Source of the DNA: Sphingomonas xanthus
GTDB taxonomy: Bacteria > Pseudomonadota > Alphaproteobacteria > Sphingomonadales > Sphingomonadaceae
Length of the DNA stretch: 64,000 bases
NCBI RefSeq assembly: GCF_007998985.1
Contig: NZ_CP041659.1
Coordinates: forward strand, 1,610,001-1,674,000
Direction of reading: 5' to 3'
Shown here: positions 14,503 to 24,059 of the stretch, piece after piece
How the letters are laid out: each line of letters begins with the position of its first letter
Numbering within the stretch: the stretch's first letter is position 1
Made by a program: the position numbers and the translations under genes
Notes under the pieces: generated by a model
What the model saw: only the letters and a program-made list of their open reading frames with translations
What the model was told of the DNA's origin: nothing
Databases searched by the model: none

Positions 14503-15570
14503 ATGCTTCACGCCGCTATCCAGCCGGAAACCCAGGGCCAGCTTCCACCCGACCTCGGCCCGGTCCCCAATCCCATGCCGCGATTGCTGTGCGGGGAGGA
14601 CCTTAATGCCGACGATGCCCTTCACCTGTTCGAGCGGCTGGTGCTTGGAAGGCTTGCGCCAGCCGAAATCGCCGGCATGCTGATCGCGCTGCGCATGAAG
14701 GGCGAGACGGTCGCCGAGATGACCGGCGCGGCCCGCGCGCTGATCGGCGCGGCGGAGCGCTTCGAGCGGCCCGACTATCTCTACGCCGACTGTTGCGGGA
14801 CGGGCGGCGACGGATCCGGCTCGATCAATGTGTCCACCGCGACCGCTTTTGTTGCCGTGGCCTGCGGGCTGCCGGTGGCCAAGCATGGCAATCGCTCGGT
14901 CAGCAGCCGCTGCGGATCGGCCGACGTGCTCGAAGCGCTTGGCGTCCGGATCGACGTCGACGCGGGCCGGGCGCGCCGGCTACTCGACCAAACCGGATTC
15001 TGCTTCCTGTTTGCGCCTCGCTACCATCCGGGGATGAAGCATGCCGCGCTGGTCCGGCGGCAGCTGGCCGTACGCACCGTGATGAACTTGCTGGGTCCCT
15101 GCGTGAACCCTGCCCGGCCCCGGGTCCAGCTGCTGGGGGTGGCCGATCCTTCGAAGTTGCGGCCGATCGCTCAGGTGCTGGACGCGATGGGGGTCGAGCG
15201 GGCCCTTGTCGTTCATGGCGCGGGCCTCGACGAGGTTGCACTGCATGGGGAAACCCAGGCTGTCCGGCTCGATCGGGGCGCGTTGCACGACCTCAGCATC
15301 ACGCCCGAACAGGCCGGAATCGCGGCAGCGCCACTGGATGTCGTTGCGGGCGGCGAACCGGCCGAAAATGCGCTGCGCCTGCGCCAGCTGCTTGACGGCG
15401 GAGGAAGCGAGGCCGAGCGCAATATCGTGATCCTCAACACCGCCGTCCTGCTGATGAGCGCGGATATGGCGCCGAACTTGCGGGACGGCGCCCGGCTCGC
15501 CCGGCAGGCGCTCGAAAAGGGCGCGCCCGGCCGCGTGCTCGATGCCTATATCGCGGGCAGCAATGGCTGA
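14503..15570 (+). CDS. trpD: Anthranilate phosphoribosyltransferase
   Basis: A 355-residue enzyme that joins anthranilate and PRPP, the second step from chorismate to tryptophan. Conserved blocks are RPDYLYADCCGTGGDGS (PRPP-binding Gly loop), KHGNRSVSS and LGPCVNPARP. The text resembles the TrpD half of E. coli TrpGD closely (RPDYLFADIVGTGGDGS). About 27 residues (LHAAIQPETQGQLPPDLGPV onward) precede the usual start; AAGGAATT before 14503 supports this start, and PMPRLL inside is the more usual beginning. It is the first gene after the leader; trpE and trpG are absent here. Confidence 0.92.
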   Translation: MLHAAIQPETQGQLPPDLGPVPNPMPRLLCGEDLNADDALHLFERLVLGRLAPAEIAGMLIALRMKGETVAEMTGAARALIGAAERFERPDYLYADCCGTGGDGSGSINVSTATAFVAVACGLPVAKHGNRSVSSRCGSADVLEALGVRIDVDAGRARRLLDQTGFCFLFAPRYHPGMKHAALVRRQLAVRTVMNLLGPCVNPARPRVQLLGVADPSKLRPIAQVLDAMGVERALVVHGAGLDEVALHGETQAVRLDRGALHDLSITPEQAGIAAAPLDVVAGGEPAENALRLRQLLDGGGSEAERNIVILNTAVLLMSADMAPNLRDGARLARQALEKGAPGRVLDAYIAGSNG

Positions 15571-16933
15571 CGTTCTCGCCCGGATTGTCGCCCGCAAAAA
15601 GGACGAAGTCAGGCAGCGCCGCGTCGCCCTGCCTCCACCGGATCCGTCCCGGCGGTCGTTGAGGGACGCGCTTGCCAAACCCGGTGCCCGGTTCGTTATG
15701 GAGGTGAAGCGACGCTCGCCATCGGGACATGTCGGGCGGCATTCTCTTGAACAGGCGGTTGCCGCCTATGCTCCCGTAGCCGACGCCATCAGCGTGCTGA
15801 CGGACGGGGCGGACTTCGGCGGCTCGCTAGACGACCTTGCTGTCGCGCGATCGCGATTTGATGGCCCTATCCTCGCCAAGGACTTCGTGGTCGAGCCCTT
15901 CCAGGTCGCCGAGGCAAGGGCAGCAGGAGCGGATGCCGTGCTTGCGATGTTGTCGGTGCTCGACGACAGCCAGGCGGCAGAGGTCATGGCCGCCGCCCAT
16001 GGCCTGGCAATGGATGTGCTCGTCGAGGTCCATGACGAAGGGGAACTGGCGCGCGCAATCGGGCTGGGCGCGGAGATAATCGGTATCAACAACCGCGACC
16101 TCAAAAGCCTGCGGACCGACTTGGCAGTGACCGAGCGGCTGGCGCCGCTTGTCCCGGCCAACGCCCTGCTGGTGGCGGAATCGGGCATCGCCTCCCATTC
16201 CGATGTCCAGCGATTGGCCTCGAACGTCGATGCATTCCTGGTGGGTTCCTCGCTGATGGCCGCGGACGATATCTCCCAGGCCGCCCGGACGCTGGTCCAT
16301 GGCCGCGTCAAAATTTGCGGGATTACGCGGTTGGAGGATGTCAGCGCAGCCGCTCGGTCCGGTGCGACTCATGTCGGCTTGATTATGGTCCCGCAAACGC
16401 CGCGGGCGGCGACGGTCGAGCAGGCCTTGCCCTTGGCGCAGTCGGCGCGGCTCAAGGGACTTGTTGCGGTTGGCGTGTTTCGCGACGCGGAAGCCAATCG
16501 CGTGAGCGAAGTTGTGGCGGCGCTGCAGCTCGGCGCGGTCCAGCTGCACGGAAAAGAAAGCGCTGCGCAGGTTGCCGAGCTTCGCGCGCTATTGCCGGAC
16601 GAAATCGAAATCTGGACCGCCCGGACCGTTGACGGCGACCGCATTGGACCAGCCCGCGCCGCCCATCGAACGCTGTTCGACACGATGATCGATGGACGAA
16701 GCGGCGGCACTGGACAGCCGTTCGACTGGAGCGTGCTTGCCGGAGAGCCGGACTTGTCGGCGGCCTTCCTGTCGGGTGGCATCGGCCCCGGCAATGTAGC
16801 CGCGGCTGCGCGCGTCGGCGCCTACGGCCTCGACGCATCTTCACGGGTCGAAGCCAGTGCGGGCGTCAAGGACCATGAGCTGCTCGACCGGCTCTTTGCC
16901 GAATTGCGCCCGATTTCCCGGAGTCATGCATGA
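15563..16933 (+). CDS. trpCF: Bifunctional indole-3-glycerol-phosphate synthase / phosphoribosylanthranilate isomerase
   Basis: A 456-residue fusion of two TIM barrels for the third and fourth steps of tryptophan synthesis. The TrpC part (about residues 1-250) has [10 protein letters not shown] at 46-55, [30 protein letters not shown] and VAESGI. The TrpF part starts at [12 protein letters not shown] and has [17 protein letters not shown] and [11 protein letters not shown]. Fused TrpCF is typical of enteric gammaproteobacteria, while separate genes are usual in alphaproteobacteria. It overlaps trpD by 8 bases and trpB by ATGA, so translation is probably coupled. Confidence 0.92.
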   Translation: MADVLARIVARKKDEVRQRRVALPPPDPSRRSLRDALAKPGARFVMEVKRRSPSGHVGRHSLEQAVAAYAPVADAISVLTDGADFGGSLDDLAVARSRFDGPILAKDFVVEPFQVAEARAAGADAVLAMLSVLDDSQAAEVMAAAHGLAMDVLVEVHDEGELARAIGLGAEIIGINNRDLKSLRTDLAVTERLAPLVPANALLVAESGIASHSDVQRLASNVDAFLVGSSLMAADDISQAARTLVHGRVKICGITRLEDVSAAARSGATHVGLIMVPQTPRAATVEQALPLAQSARLKGLVAVGVFRDAEANRVSEVVAALQLGAVQLHGKESAAQVAELRALLPDEIEIWTARTVDGDRIGPARAAHRTLFDTMIDGRSGGTGQPFDWSVLAGEPDLSAAFLSGGIGPGNVAAAARVGAYGLDASSRVEASAGVKDHELLDRLFAELRPISRSHA

Positions 16934-18117
16934 AGCTCGATGGACGTTTCGGCCGCTTTGGCGGCGCCTATGTGCCCGAAATACTGGTTCCCGCGCTGGA
17001 ACAGCTCGAGGCAGCTTTCCTTGATGCCCAGCAGGACCCCGGCTTCGTCGCGGAACTGGCGGATTTACTGTCCACCTATGCGGGCCGGCCAACGCCACTG
17101 ACCCGCTGCCGGAATCTGTCGAAGGGCCGGACGCGCATTTACCTCAAGCGGGAGGATCTGCTTCATGGCGGCGCGCACAAGACCAACCAGGTGCTGGCCC
17201 AAGGACTACTCGCCCGGCGCATGGGGAAGAAAAGGCTTATCGCGGAGACCGGCGCCGGCCAGCATGGCGTAGCCACTGCGCTGGCCGGCGCCTTGTTCGG
17301 GCTTGAAACCTGCATCTACATGGGCGCCGACGATGTCGAGCGCCAGCAGCTCAACGTGTTCCGCATGGAGCTAATGGGTGCGACGGTCATCCCCGTTACC
17401 GCGGGCGGGCGGACCTTGAAGGACGCCGTCAACGAGGCGCTTCGCGACTGGACCGCGTCGTTCGACGACACGCATTATCTGCTCGGCACGGTCGCCGGTC
17501 CGCATCCCTTCCCGCTGATGGTCCGCGAATTTCAACGGGTGATCGGCAAGGAGGCGCGCGAACAGATATTGGCGATCGAGGGGCGCCTGCCCGACGCAGT
17601 CGTCGCCTGTGTCGGCGGCGGATCGAACGCGATCGGCATGTTCAGCGACTTCGTCGGCGACGAAGGCGTGAAGCTGATCGGAGTCGAGGCTGCCGGAAAA
17701 GGCCTTGCGGGCCGCGAGCATGGCGCGACCATCCTCAAGGGCCGTCCAGGCATCCTTCATGGCGCGGAGACGCTGCTGTTGCAGGACGCCGACGGACAGG
17801 TGGACGATACATGGTCGGTGTCCGCCGGCCTCGATTATCCGGCGGTCGGCCCGGAACATGCCCATCTGAAGGAATCCGGCCGGGCGGAATATGTCGGCAT
17901 CACCGACGCCGAAGCATTAGACGCCTTCATCGCGCTGGCTCGGGGCGAGGGGATCCTCGGCGCATTCGAAAGCTGCCATGCGCTGGCGCAGGCGCTCAAG
18001 CTGGCGGAGCAGGGCGAGGACCAGATCCTGCTCGTCAACCTGTCGGGCCGCGGGGACAAGGACGTCGGCCAGGCCATGAACCTGCTCGCACCGGCGGATC
18101 GTGAGGCGGCGCAATGA
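16930..18117 (+). CDS. trpB: Tryptophan synthase beta chain
   Basis: A 395-residue PLP enzyme that condenses indole and serine. The PLP lysine is Lys84 in [23 protein letters not shown] holds the phosphate and LSGRGDKD closes the chain. The N-terminus ([20 protein letters not shown]) matches the E. coli form ([20 protein letters not shown]) much more than a distant paralogue would. It begins within the stop of trpCF and ends within the start of trpA, both by ATGA. Confidence 0.95.
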   Translation: MKLDGRFGRFGGAYVPEILVPALEQLEAAFLDAQQDPGFVAELADLLSTYAGRPTPLTRCRNLSKGRTRIYLKREDLLHGGAHKTNQVLAQGLLARRMGKKRLIAETGAGQHGVATALAGALFGLETCIYMGADDVERQQLNVFRMELMGATVIPVTAGGRTLKDAVNEALRDWTASFDDTHYLLGTVAGPHPFPLMVREFQRVIGKEAREQILAIEGRLPDAVVACVGGGSNAIGMFSDFVGDEGVKLIGVEAAGKGLAGREHGATILKGRPGILHGAETLLLQDADGQVDDTWSVSAGLDYPAVGPEHAHLKESGRAEYVGITDAEALDAFIALARGEGILGAFESCHALAQALKLAEQGEDQILLVNLSGRGDKDVGQAMNLLAPADREAAQ

Positions 18118-18932
18118 CCCGCTATGAAGCAATGTTCGCGAACTGCCGGACGCGCGGCGAGGGCGTTTTGGGCGGCTTCCTGATGCTTGGCGATCCCGGT
18201 CGGGATAGCTGCCTTGCCTATCTCGATGCGCTGGTTGCCGGCGGTTGCGACATGGTCGAAGTCGGCATCCCATTCAGCGACCCGGTCGCCGACGGACCGG
18301 TCATCCAGGCCGCGGCGGAGCGGGCGCTCAAGGCCGGCATCAGAACTGCCGATTGCCTGGCAATCATCGCCGAGTTCCGGGCGCGCCATCCGGCCGTCGC
18401 AGTCGGCGTGCTGACCTACGCGAACATCGTCGCCGCGCGCGGCACTTCACCCTTTTGCGACCAGCTGGCGCAGGCAGGCGTCGACAGCCTGTTGGTCGCC
18501 GATGTGCCGTCGATCGAGGCGGGCCCCTATCAGATCGCGGCCAAGGCCGCCGGCGTCGACCTCGTCATGATCGCCGCGACCAACACGCCCGAGGCGACCT
18601 TGCGCAGGATTGCGTCAATCGGATCGGGCTACACTTATTGCGTGGCCCGGGCGGGCGTTACCGGCGCGAGCCATCGGCTGAGCCTGGCCGATCATGGCGA
18701 GCTGTTCGCAACGCTGGCCCGCTGCCATGCCGCGCCGCCGATCCTCGGCTTCGGCATCGCGACGCCGGATCATGTCGCCGAGGCCCTGACCTCCGGAGCT
18801 GCCGGGGTCATCAGCGGCTCGGCGATTGTCGACATGATCGGCAGGCGCGCCGCTCCCGGCGACGTCCAGCGCTTCGTTGCCGCGCTAAAGGGCGCAACGC
18901 GGCCGGCCAAAAAAATAACCGCGAGACTGTAA
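18114..18932 (+). CDS. trpA: Tryptophan synthase alpha chain
   Basis: A 272-residue TIM barrel that cleaves indole-3-glycerol phosphate and channels indole to TrpB. Catalytic Glu49 ([10 protein letters not shown]) and Asp60 (PVADGP) are present, with [10 protein letters not shown] and [10 protein letters not shown]. The beginning MTRYEAMFA parallels E. coli MERYESLFA. It is the last trp gene. GTAACC at its stop codon starts a SigF-like promoter for the next operon, so the trpA end and the bufferin promoter overlap. Confidence 0.95.
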   Translation: MTRYEAMFANCRTRGEGVLGGFLMLGDPGRDSCLAYLDALVAGGCDMVEVGIPFSDPVADGPVIQAAAERALKAGIRTADCLAIIAEFRARHPAVAVGVLTYANIVAARGTSPFCDQLAQAGVDSLLVADVPSIEAGPYQIAAKAAGVDLVMIAATNTPEATLRRIASIGSGYTYCVARAGVTGASHRLSLADHGELFATLARCHAAPPILGFGIATPDHVAEALTSGAAGVISGSAIVDMIGRRAAPGDVQRFVAALKGATRPAKKITARL

Positions 18933-18956
18933 CCTTACGAGCGCGCCAACCGGATA
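18929..18956 (+). promoter_or_regulatory. SigF-type promoter of the bufferin operon
   Basis: GTAACC (18929-18934) is followed after exactly 16 bases by CGGATA. Caulobacter SigF promoters are described as GTAACC-N16-CGAA, so the -35 is exact and the -10 differs at one base. It lies about 50 bases before bufA, and SigF is encoded in the same operon, which implies autoregulation. Confidence 0.6.
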
Positions 18957-19004
18957 TTCCCATGCGGGGCGCTTCTGCTTCGCAAAGCGAAAAGGGAGTG
19001 TCCG

Positions 19005-19295
19005 ATGAATACCGCAACCGCAACGCTTGCTGCAGGTGCGTTGCTCGCACTGGCGGCGGCAAGCCCGGCGATGGCCGACCATCACAAGGCCGGCGCCAAG
19101 GAAAAATGTTATGGCGTCGCGCTGGCCGGCAAGAATGATTGCGCCGCCGGTCCGGGGACGAGCTGTGCCGGCACCTCCAAGGTCGATTACCAGGGCAATG
19201 CCTGGAAATATGTCGCAGCTGGCAGCTGCGAGAAGATGGGCGGCTCGCTTACGGCAAAGGCCGGCAACAGCAAGCCGATGCCGAAGAAGAGCTGA
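19005..19295 (+). CDS. bufA: Bufferin BufA1-type metallophore precursor (DUF2282)
   Basis: A 96-residue exported peptide precursor. The signal peptide [24 protein letters not shown] leaves a short Lys/Gly-rich mature chain with four cysteines in KEKCYG, KNDCAA, TSCAG and [11 protein letters not shown]2282 proteins are bufferins, periplasmic copper-buffering peptides whose cysteines are converted to thiooxazole by the BufB-BufC enzyme. The following genes supply exactly this partner set. GGGAG precedes the start. Expression should follow SigF, which in Caulobacter responds to copper and oxidants. Confidence 0.85.
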   Translation: MNTATATLAAGALLALAAASPAMADHHKAGAKEKCYGVALAGKNDCAAGPGTSCAGTSKVDYQGNAWKYVAAGSCEKMGGSLTAKAGNSKPMPKKS

Positions 19296-19298
19296 CCC

Positions 19299-20168
19299 TT
19301 GGCCGGCGCTTCGCGAACCTTGCCCCCACCGCCTGGCGCGGGGATCGGTCTGAAGTCCGCGCACTTCGCCGACATCCTCGATGCCGCGGCGCGGGGCGCC
19401 GGCCCCTCCTGGGTGGAAGTCCATCCGCAAAATTACATGATGGATGGTGGGCCGATGCATCATTGGCTGACAGCGGTCCACGAGCGACTGCCGCTGAGCT
19501 TTCACTCGGTCGGCCTGTCGCTTGGCAATCCGGACGGAGTCGACCGGGACGAACTCGAACGGCTCGCCCGGTTGGCCGACCGCTATGCCCCAGCGCTGAT
19601 CTCGGACCATCTGAGCTGGTCGAGCCTTGACGGCGAGCAAATTCCGGACCTGTTGCCCCTGCCAATGACCGCGGCCAGCCTCGCCCATTTCGCGGTCCAG
19701 GTCGATCAGGTGCAGGACCGGCTTGGCCGCCCGATCCTCATCGAAAATCCTTCGCGCATGATCGGCTTCGCGCACGACAGCTACGACGAACCCGATTTTC
19801 TTGTCGAGCTGGCGGGAAGGACCGGCTGCGGCTTGCTGCTGGACCTCAACAATGTGCTCGTCCAGCGAACCAACCTCGGCATCGACCCAATCGACTATGT
19901 CGACCGGATTTCCTCGCACCTCGTCGGCGAAATCCATGTCGCCGGCCATAGTGTGGAGGACCATGGCGGAGAGCGGCTGGCGATCGACGATCATGGATCG
20001 CCAGTGGGCAAGGAGTGTTGGGAATTGCTCGCGCATGTAACCGCGCGTTGGGGTCCGCGGCCGGTGCTGGTCGAATGGGACAATGACGTGCCCGCCTTCG
20101 CCGAATTGGCGGCGGAAGCTGGTCGCGCGGACCTCATCCTGGGCGAGGCTCTTGCCAATGCGGCCTGA
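19299..20168 (+). CDS. bufB: MNIO family bufferin-maturation oxidase (DUF692)
   Basis: A 289-residue multinuclear non-haem iron-dependent oxidase with a TIM barrel. Metal-ligand blocks are SFHSVGLSLG, ISDHLSWS, ILIENPS, LLDLNNVLV, EIHVAGH and VEWDNDVP. Together with BufC it should modify the cysteines of BufA. The first codon is TTG at 19299, four bases after the bufA stop; a weak start could keep enzyme below substrate level. It overlaps bufC by 11 bases. Confidence 0.88.
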   Translation: MAGASRTLPPPPGAGIGLKSAHFADILDAAARGAGPSWVEVHPQNYMMDGGPMHHWLTAVHERLPLSFHSVGLSLGNPDGVDRDELERLARLADRYAPALISDHLSWSSLDGEQIPDLLPLPMTAASLAHFAVQVDQVQDRLGRPILIENPSRMIGFAHDSYDEPDFLVELAGRTGCGLLLDLNNVLVQRTNLGIDPIDYVDRISSHLVGEIHVAGHSVEDHGGERLAIDDHGSPVGKECWELLAHVTARWGPRPVLVEWDNDVPAFAELAAEAGRADLILGEALANAA

Positions 20169-20853
20169 CGCTCATCTTGCCGTGCACGGGGCGATCGCCG
20201 GGGGGCCCGACCAGCTCGTCGGCGACATGTTCGCGGGTCAGAGGGCAGGGCAGCTTCGCGCCCTTCGCGCCCATGCCAATACGATCAGCCATGCCCGGCA
20301 TGTCGCCATGGAGGACAGCTACCCTCGCACGCGCCAATTTTTGGGGCTGGAGAATTTCCATCGCGCTTCCGCCGAACATCTGGCCGCCCAAACCACGCTT
20401 CGGCGGCCGCTTCGCCAGATAGGAGCGGAATTCGCCCAGCGGCTTGACGATCCCGCCGCTGCCGACCTGGCCGAAGTCGAATGGGCATGGCTAGAAAGTC
20501 ATGGCGCATCGGACGAGCCTGGCCTGACCCTCGACGTTATTCGCGGCTGGTCCGCGCAATCGCTTCTCGAAACGCGCGTTCGCCCGCATCCGGCGGCCCG
20601 TTTCATCCGGCTACGCCGGCCGAACGCCTTTCGTTGGGACCATAGGATCGTGGGAGACGGCCCCTGGGTGCTGGTCACTCGGCCGGGGCTGGAAGTGATG
20701 GTCTTCAGGGCCGGTGCCGGGGCAATGCGGGGCGCCGGGTTCGCAGCCGGCGGCGCGACCATCGCCGAGCTGCTTGAGGCTGACGCAGCCGCAACCACGA
20801 TGCTCATCCAACGCGGCGCCCTGACCCTCGTCCCAAGGAGCACATCATGCTGA
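20158..20853 (+). CDS. bufC: BufC-type peptide-recognition partner (DUF2063)
   Basis: A 231-residue protein of the DUF2063 family, the usual partner of DUF692 oxidases that presents the precursor peptide. It starts inside bufB at 20158 and ends inside doxX, so all are translationally coupled. The helical N-terminal half (residues 5-90, with YPRTRQFLGLENFHRASAEH) is the DUF2063 domain; the C-terminal half carries a small beta domain ending TLVPRSTSC. No catalytic motif is expected. Confidence 0.82.
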   Translation: MRPDAHLAVHGAIAGGPDQLVGDMFAGQRAGQLRALRAHANTISHARHVAMEDSYPRTRQFLGLENFHRASAEHLAAQTTLRRPLRQIGAEFAQRLDDPAAADLAEVEWAWLESHGASDEPGLTLDVIRGWSAQSLLETRVRPHPAARFIRLRRPNAFRWDHRIVGDGPWVLVTRPGLEVMVFRAGAGAMRGAGFAAGGATIAELLEADAAATTMLIQRGALTLVPRSTSC

Positions 20854-21296
20854 TACTTGCCAAAGAGCTGGCGCGCCTTGCCGAGCGACCGATTGTCCAG
20901 GACATCGTCCTGCTGTTCGCGCGCATCGGACTGGGTGCAATCTTCTGGCAATCGGGACGGACCAAGGTTGATGACGGCAGCTTGCTGTCGATCAGCGACA
21001 CGACCCTCTTCCTGTTCGCCGAGGAATATGCCGGGGTTCCGCTGCCAAGCGAGATTGCCGCCCATATGGCGACCTATGCCGAACATCTGTTGCCGCTCCT
21101 GCTGCTGATTGGGCTTGCGTCGCGGCTAGCGGCCCTGGGGCTGATCGGGATGACGCTTGTCATCCAGCTGTTCGTTTATCCCGAAGCTTGGTGGTCTCCG
21201 CACATGGGCTGGATAGCGCTGGGCCTGGTGATCCTCACCCAGGGTCCCGGACGGATCGCGCTCGATCGGCTGATATGGGATAGAATGGCGCGATGA
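20847..21296 (+). CDS. DoxX family membrane protein
   Basis: A 149-residue protein with four hydrophobic segments (about residues 18-36, 65-85, 88-108 and 115-135) and the DoxX core (LLFARIGLGAIFWQSGRTKV). DoxX proteins accompany DUF2282/DUF692/DUF2063 genes in many proteobacteria, including the Caulobacter gig locus, but their biochemical role is unsettled. It overlaps bufC by 7 bases and sigF by ATGA. Confidence 0.85.
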   Translation: MLILAKELARLAERPIVQDIVLLFARIGLGAIFWQSGRTKVDDGSLLSISDTTLFLFAEEYAGVPLPSEIAAHMATYAEHLLPLLLLIGLASRLAALGLIGMTLVIQLFVYPEAWWSPHMGWIALGLVILTQGPGRIALDRLIWDRMAR

Positions 21297-21817
21297 TCCT
21301 TGCCGACGACGACTTGCGGCGCTTGATGCGGGCCGGCCAGCGGGGCGACAAGGCCTGCTATGCCGCCGCGCTCAAGGCGTCGGCGCACTGGCTCGGATGT
21401 TTTTTTCGAAAGCGGATCGCTCCAGCGATGGTCGACGACCTGGTCCAAGAAACGCTGGCCAGTCTGCACGTCAAGCGCGCCAGCTATGATTCTGCTCGCC
21501 CATTCTACCCCTGGCTGGCGGCCATCGCGCGGTACCGGTGGATCGATCAGCTGAGGCGGCTGGAGCGGGCACCCGAAGCGCTGCTCGATCGCGAACCCGC
21601 GGTCCCGTCTGACGAGGAGCCGATCCTGTCGCGGCTCAGTATCGAACGGTTGATGATGCACCTGACGCAGGCCCAGGCCAGTGCGATCACCCTGACCAGG
21701 ATCGAAGGCCTCAGCATCAAGGAGGTGGCCAGTCTGACCGGGCAGTCGGAAAGCCTGGTCAAGGTCAATGTATTTCGCGGCCTCAAGAAGCTGGCCGCGC
21801 TAGTGGAGAGTGAGTGA
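21293..21817 (+). CDS. sigF: ECF sigma factor SigF
   Basis: A 174-residue extracytoplasmic-function sigma factor. Region 2 (FRKRIAPAMVDDLVQETLASLH and YPWLAAIARYRWIDQLRR) binds the -10 element, and region 4 (LTRIEGLSIKEVASLTGQSE) binds the -35. The next gene encodes its membrane anti-sigma factor NrsF, which identifies the SigF branch known from Caulobacter. It is co-transcribed with the bufferin genes it probably controls through the promoter at 18929. Confidence 0.88.
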   Translation: MILADDDLRRLMRAGQRGDKACYAAALKASAHWLGCFFRKRIAPAMVDDLVQETLASLHVKRASYDSARPFYPWLAAIARYRWIDQLRRLERAPEALLDREPAVPSDEEPILSRLSIERLMMHLTQAQASAITLTRIEGLSIKEVASLTGQSESLVKVNVFRGLKKLAALVESE

Positions 21818-21818
21818 C

Positions 21819-22448
21819 ATGACGATTGATGCCCTAATCGACCAGCTGGCCGACGATGCCCGGCCGGTGAGGCCGCAATCGGTAACGGTTAGCCGCATCG
21901 GGTTCGGCGCCTTGTCGGCACTTACCTTGATGCTGGTGCTTGGCCTGCTCGGGGTTCGCGCGGACATTGCGTCGGGCGCACCGTCGCCGGTCATCCTGCT
22001 GATCGCGGGGCTGTTCGCCATTACCGCCGCCGCAGCGGGCCTGGCCGCAACCCGACTCGCCCGGCCGGAAGTCGGCGGGCGCCAGGGCGGGGCGTTCTGG
22101 CTGGTCGCGGCGATTGCGCTCCTTCCCCTCATCAGTCTCGTCGAATATCTGCTCGGCAATACGGCGGGAACCTCGACCGCCCTTGTCCTGCGTTGCCTTT
22201 TGTGGGGCGTGCTGGCGAGTTCGCTCACGCTCGCGCTGCTCGGTTGGACCTTGCGATCCGGCGCGACAGTCCTGCCCAGCCGGGCAAGCTGGCTTGCGGG
22301 CATTGCCGCCGGGGCAGTGGGGGCAACGGCAATCACGCTGGAATGCCCGAACGGCGAGATGCTTCATCTTGCGATCGGCCATGTCGGAATCGTAGCCGTC
22401 AGCGCCTGGATCAGCCGGCTGGTCCTGCCGCCGCTTATCCGCTGGTAA
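21819..22448 (+). CDS. nrsF: NrsF-type membrane anti-sigma factor (DUF1109)
   Basis: A 209-residue inner-membrane protein with six predicted helices and a short cytoplasmic N-terminus (MTIDALIDQLADDARPVRPQ) that would hold SigF. DUF1109 members use a pair of periplasmic or membrane cysteines to sense copper or dichromate; candidate cysteines here are in LRCLLWGV and LECPNGEM. ATG 21819, with GGAGAG nine bases before, is preferred to a GTG three codons earlier. The 3' end overlaps the convergent hutH by 14 bases. Confidence 0.85.
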   Translation: MTIDALIDQLADDARPVRPQSVTVSRIGFGALSALTLMLVLGLLGVRADIASGAPSPVILLIAGLFAITAAAAGLAATRLARPEVGGRQGGAFWLVAAIALLPLISLVEYLLGNTAGTSTALVLRCLLWGVLASSLTLALLGWTLRSGATVLPSRASWLAGIAAGAVGATAITLECPNGEMLHLAIGHVGIVAVSAWISRLVLPPLIRW

Positions 22449-23961
22449 CGGTCAGCAGCGCCTCATCGCCATTGTCCAGCGTCCCTTCCAGTACGGCCGA
22501 CTGCAGCGCCGCCATCTCATCCGCCCAATAGCGATCGGAAACCAGATGGGGGCTTAAGGTCCGGATTTTCTCATGAAGGGCCGTTAGCCTGGGGCTGGTC
22601 GCAAGCGGTGCGTGATAATCGATGCCCTGCGCGGCGGCGATCAACTCCACCCCGACAATGCCGGCGACGTTGCGGACGATTTGGGCGGCCTTGCGCGCGG
22701 AGATGGGGGCCATCGACACATGGTCTTCTTGCCCCGCCGAAGTCGGAACGCTGTCGACGCTGGCGGGAAAGGCTAGGCTGCGGTTTTCGGCGACCAGCGC
22801 GGCTTGGGTCACCTGCGGGATCATCAGGCCTGAATTGACGCCGCCGTCGTCGGTCAGAAATGCGGGCAGCCCGCTCATCTTCGGATCGATCAGCACCGCC
22901 GTTCGCCGTTCCGACAGCGATCCGACCTCGCACATCGCCATCGCGATGATATCGGCGGCGAAGGCTACCGGCTGGGCGTGGAAATTGCCGCCGCTAATGG
23001 CATTGTCCTCATCCGCGAACACGATCGGATTGTCGGTCACCGCGCCGGCCTCGATGGTCAGGGTGCCAGCGGCATGAAGCAGCAGGTCGAGACTGGCCCC
23101 CATCACCTGAGGCTGGCAGCGCAGGCTATAGGGATCCTGGACCTTGCCACAATCGCCCGCGTGGCTTGCGACGATCGCGCTTCCCTCGAGCAACTTTCGA
23201 ATGGCCGCGGCAACGCGGATCTGGCCAGGCTGTCCGCGGACTGCGCTGATCCGTGGGTCGAACGGACGGATCGAGCCCTTCAGGGCATCGACCGACAATG
23301 CCCCGGCACCCAAGGCGGCGCTGAACACCCGTTCGGCCATGAATAGCGCGTCGAGCGCGATTGCCGTCGAGGCTTGCGTCCCGTTGATCAGCGCCAATCC
23401 CTCCTTGGGACCAAGCTCAAGCGGGCTCTGGCCAAGTCGCGCAAGCGCTTCCCTTGCTGGCAGGACCTCGCCGCCGATATTGATCCGCCCTTCGCCCATC
23501 ATCGCGGCGATTAGGTGGGCAAGCGGGGCGAGATCGCCCGATGCGCCGACGCTGCCCTGTGCCGGGATCACCGGCATGGCGTCCCGATCGAGCAGGTCCT
23601 GGAGCGCGTCAATGACGACTGGCCGCACGCCCGAATAGCCGCGGCCGAGGCCGAGAAGCTTGAGGATGATCATCAGGCGCACGACCCGGCGGGGCAGGGC
23701 ATCGCCCAAGCCGCAGCTGTGCGACAGGATAAGATTTCGCTGCAGCTCCGATAGGCGGTCGGCCGGGATTCGGGTGTTGGCCAGCAATCCGAAGCCGGTG
23801 TTGATGCCGTAAACGGTGGCGCCGCCGGCGACGATTCGTCCGACGGCATCGGAGCTGGTCGCAACTCGCTCCAACGAGGCCGCGTCAAGCGAACAGGCTC
23901 CTCCCTGCCAGAGCTTGCGCAGCGTGGCGAAGTCGACGGATTCAGGATTTAGCGAGATCAT
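22435..23961 (-). CDS. hutH: Histidine ammonia-lyase
   Basis: A 508-residue enzyme converting histidine to urocanate, the first step of the Hut pathway. Ala140-Ser141-Gly142 in GSVGASGDLAPLAH form the MIO cofactor by self-cyclisation. YGINTGFG near residue 51 and QDHVSMAP in the C-terminal half are also diagnostic. The gene is complete. It is separated from the upstream NTF2-like gene by 98 bases without a HutC-like site, so it may be read from the hutU promoter. hutI, hutF and hutG are not in the window. Confidence 0.95.
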   Translation of the reverse strand: MISLNPESVDFATLRKLWQGGACSLDAASLERVATSSDAVGRIVAGGATVYGINTGFGLLANTRIPADRLSELQRNLILSHSCGLGDALPRRVVRLMIILKLLGLGRGYSGVRPVVIDALQDLLDRDAMPVIPAQGSVGASGDLAPLAHLIAAMMGEGRINIGGEVLPAREALARLGQSPLELGPKEGLALINGTQASTAIALDALFMAERVFSAALGAGALSVDALKGSIRPFDPRISAVRGQPGQIRVAAAIRKLLEGSAIVASHAGDCGKVQDPYSLRCQPQVMGASLDLLLHAAGTLTIEAGAVTDNPIVFADEDNAISGGNFHAQPVAFAADIIAMAMCEVGSLSERRTAVLIDPKMSGLPAFLTDDGGVNSGLMIPQVTQAALVAENRSLAFPASVDSVPTSAGQEDHVSMAPISARKAAQIVRNVAGIVGVELIAAAQGIDYHAPLATSPRLTALHEKIRTLSPHLVSDRYWADEMAALQSAVLEGTLDNGDEALLTVTSG

Positions 23962-24059
23962 AGTCGCCCCTTACGAGCTGCTGGTGGCTAGGAATAGCTG
24001 CCGCTGACGCGCGCCGGCCGGATCAATGTGCGAATCCATTTCGCGTCGTTTTCTGCTTT

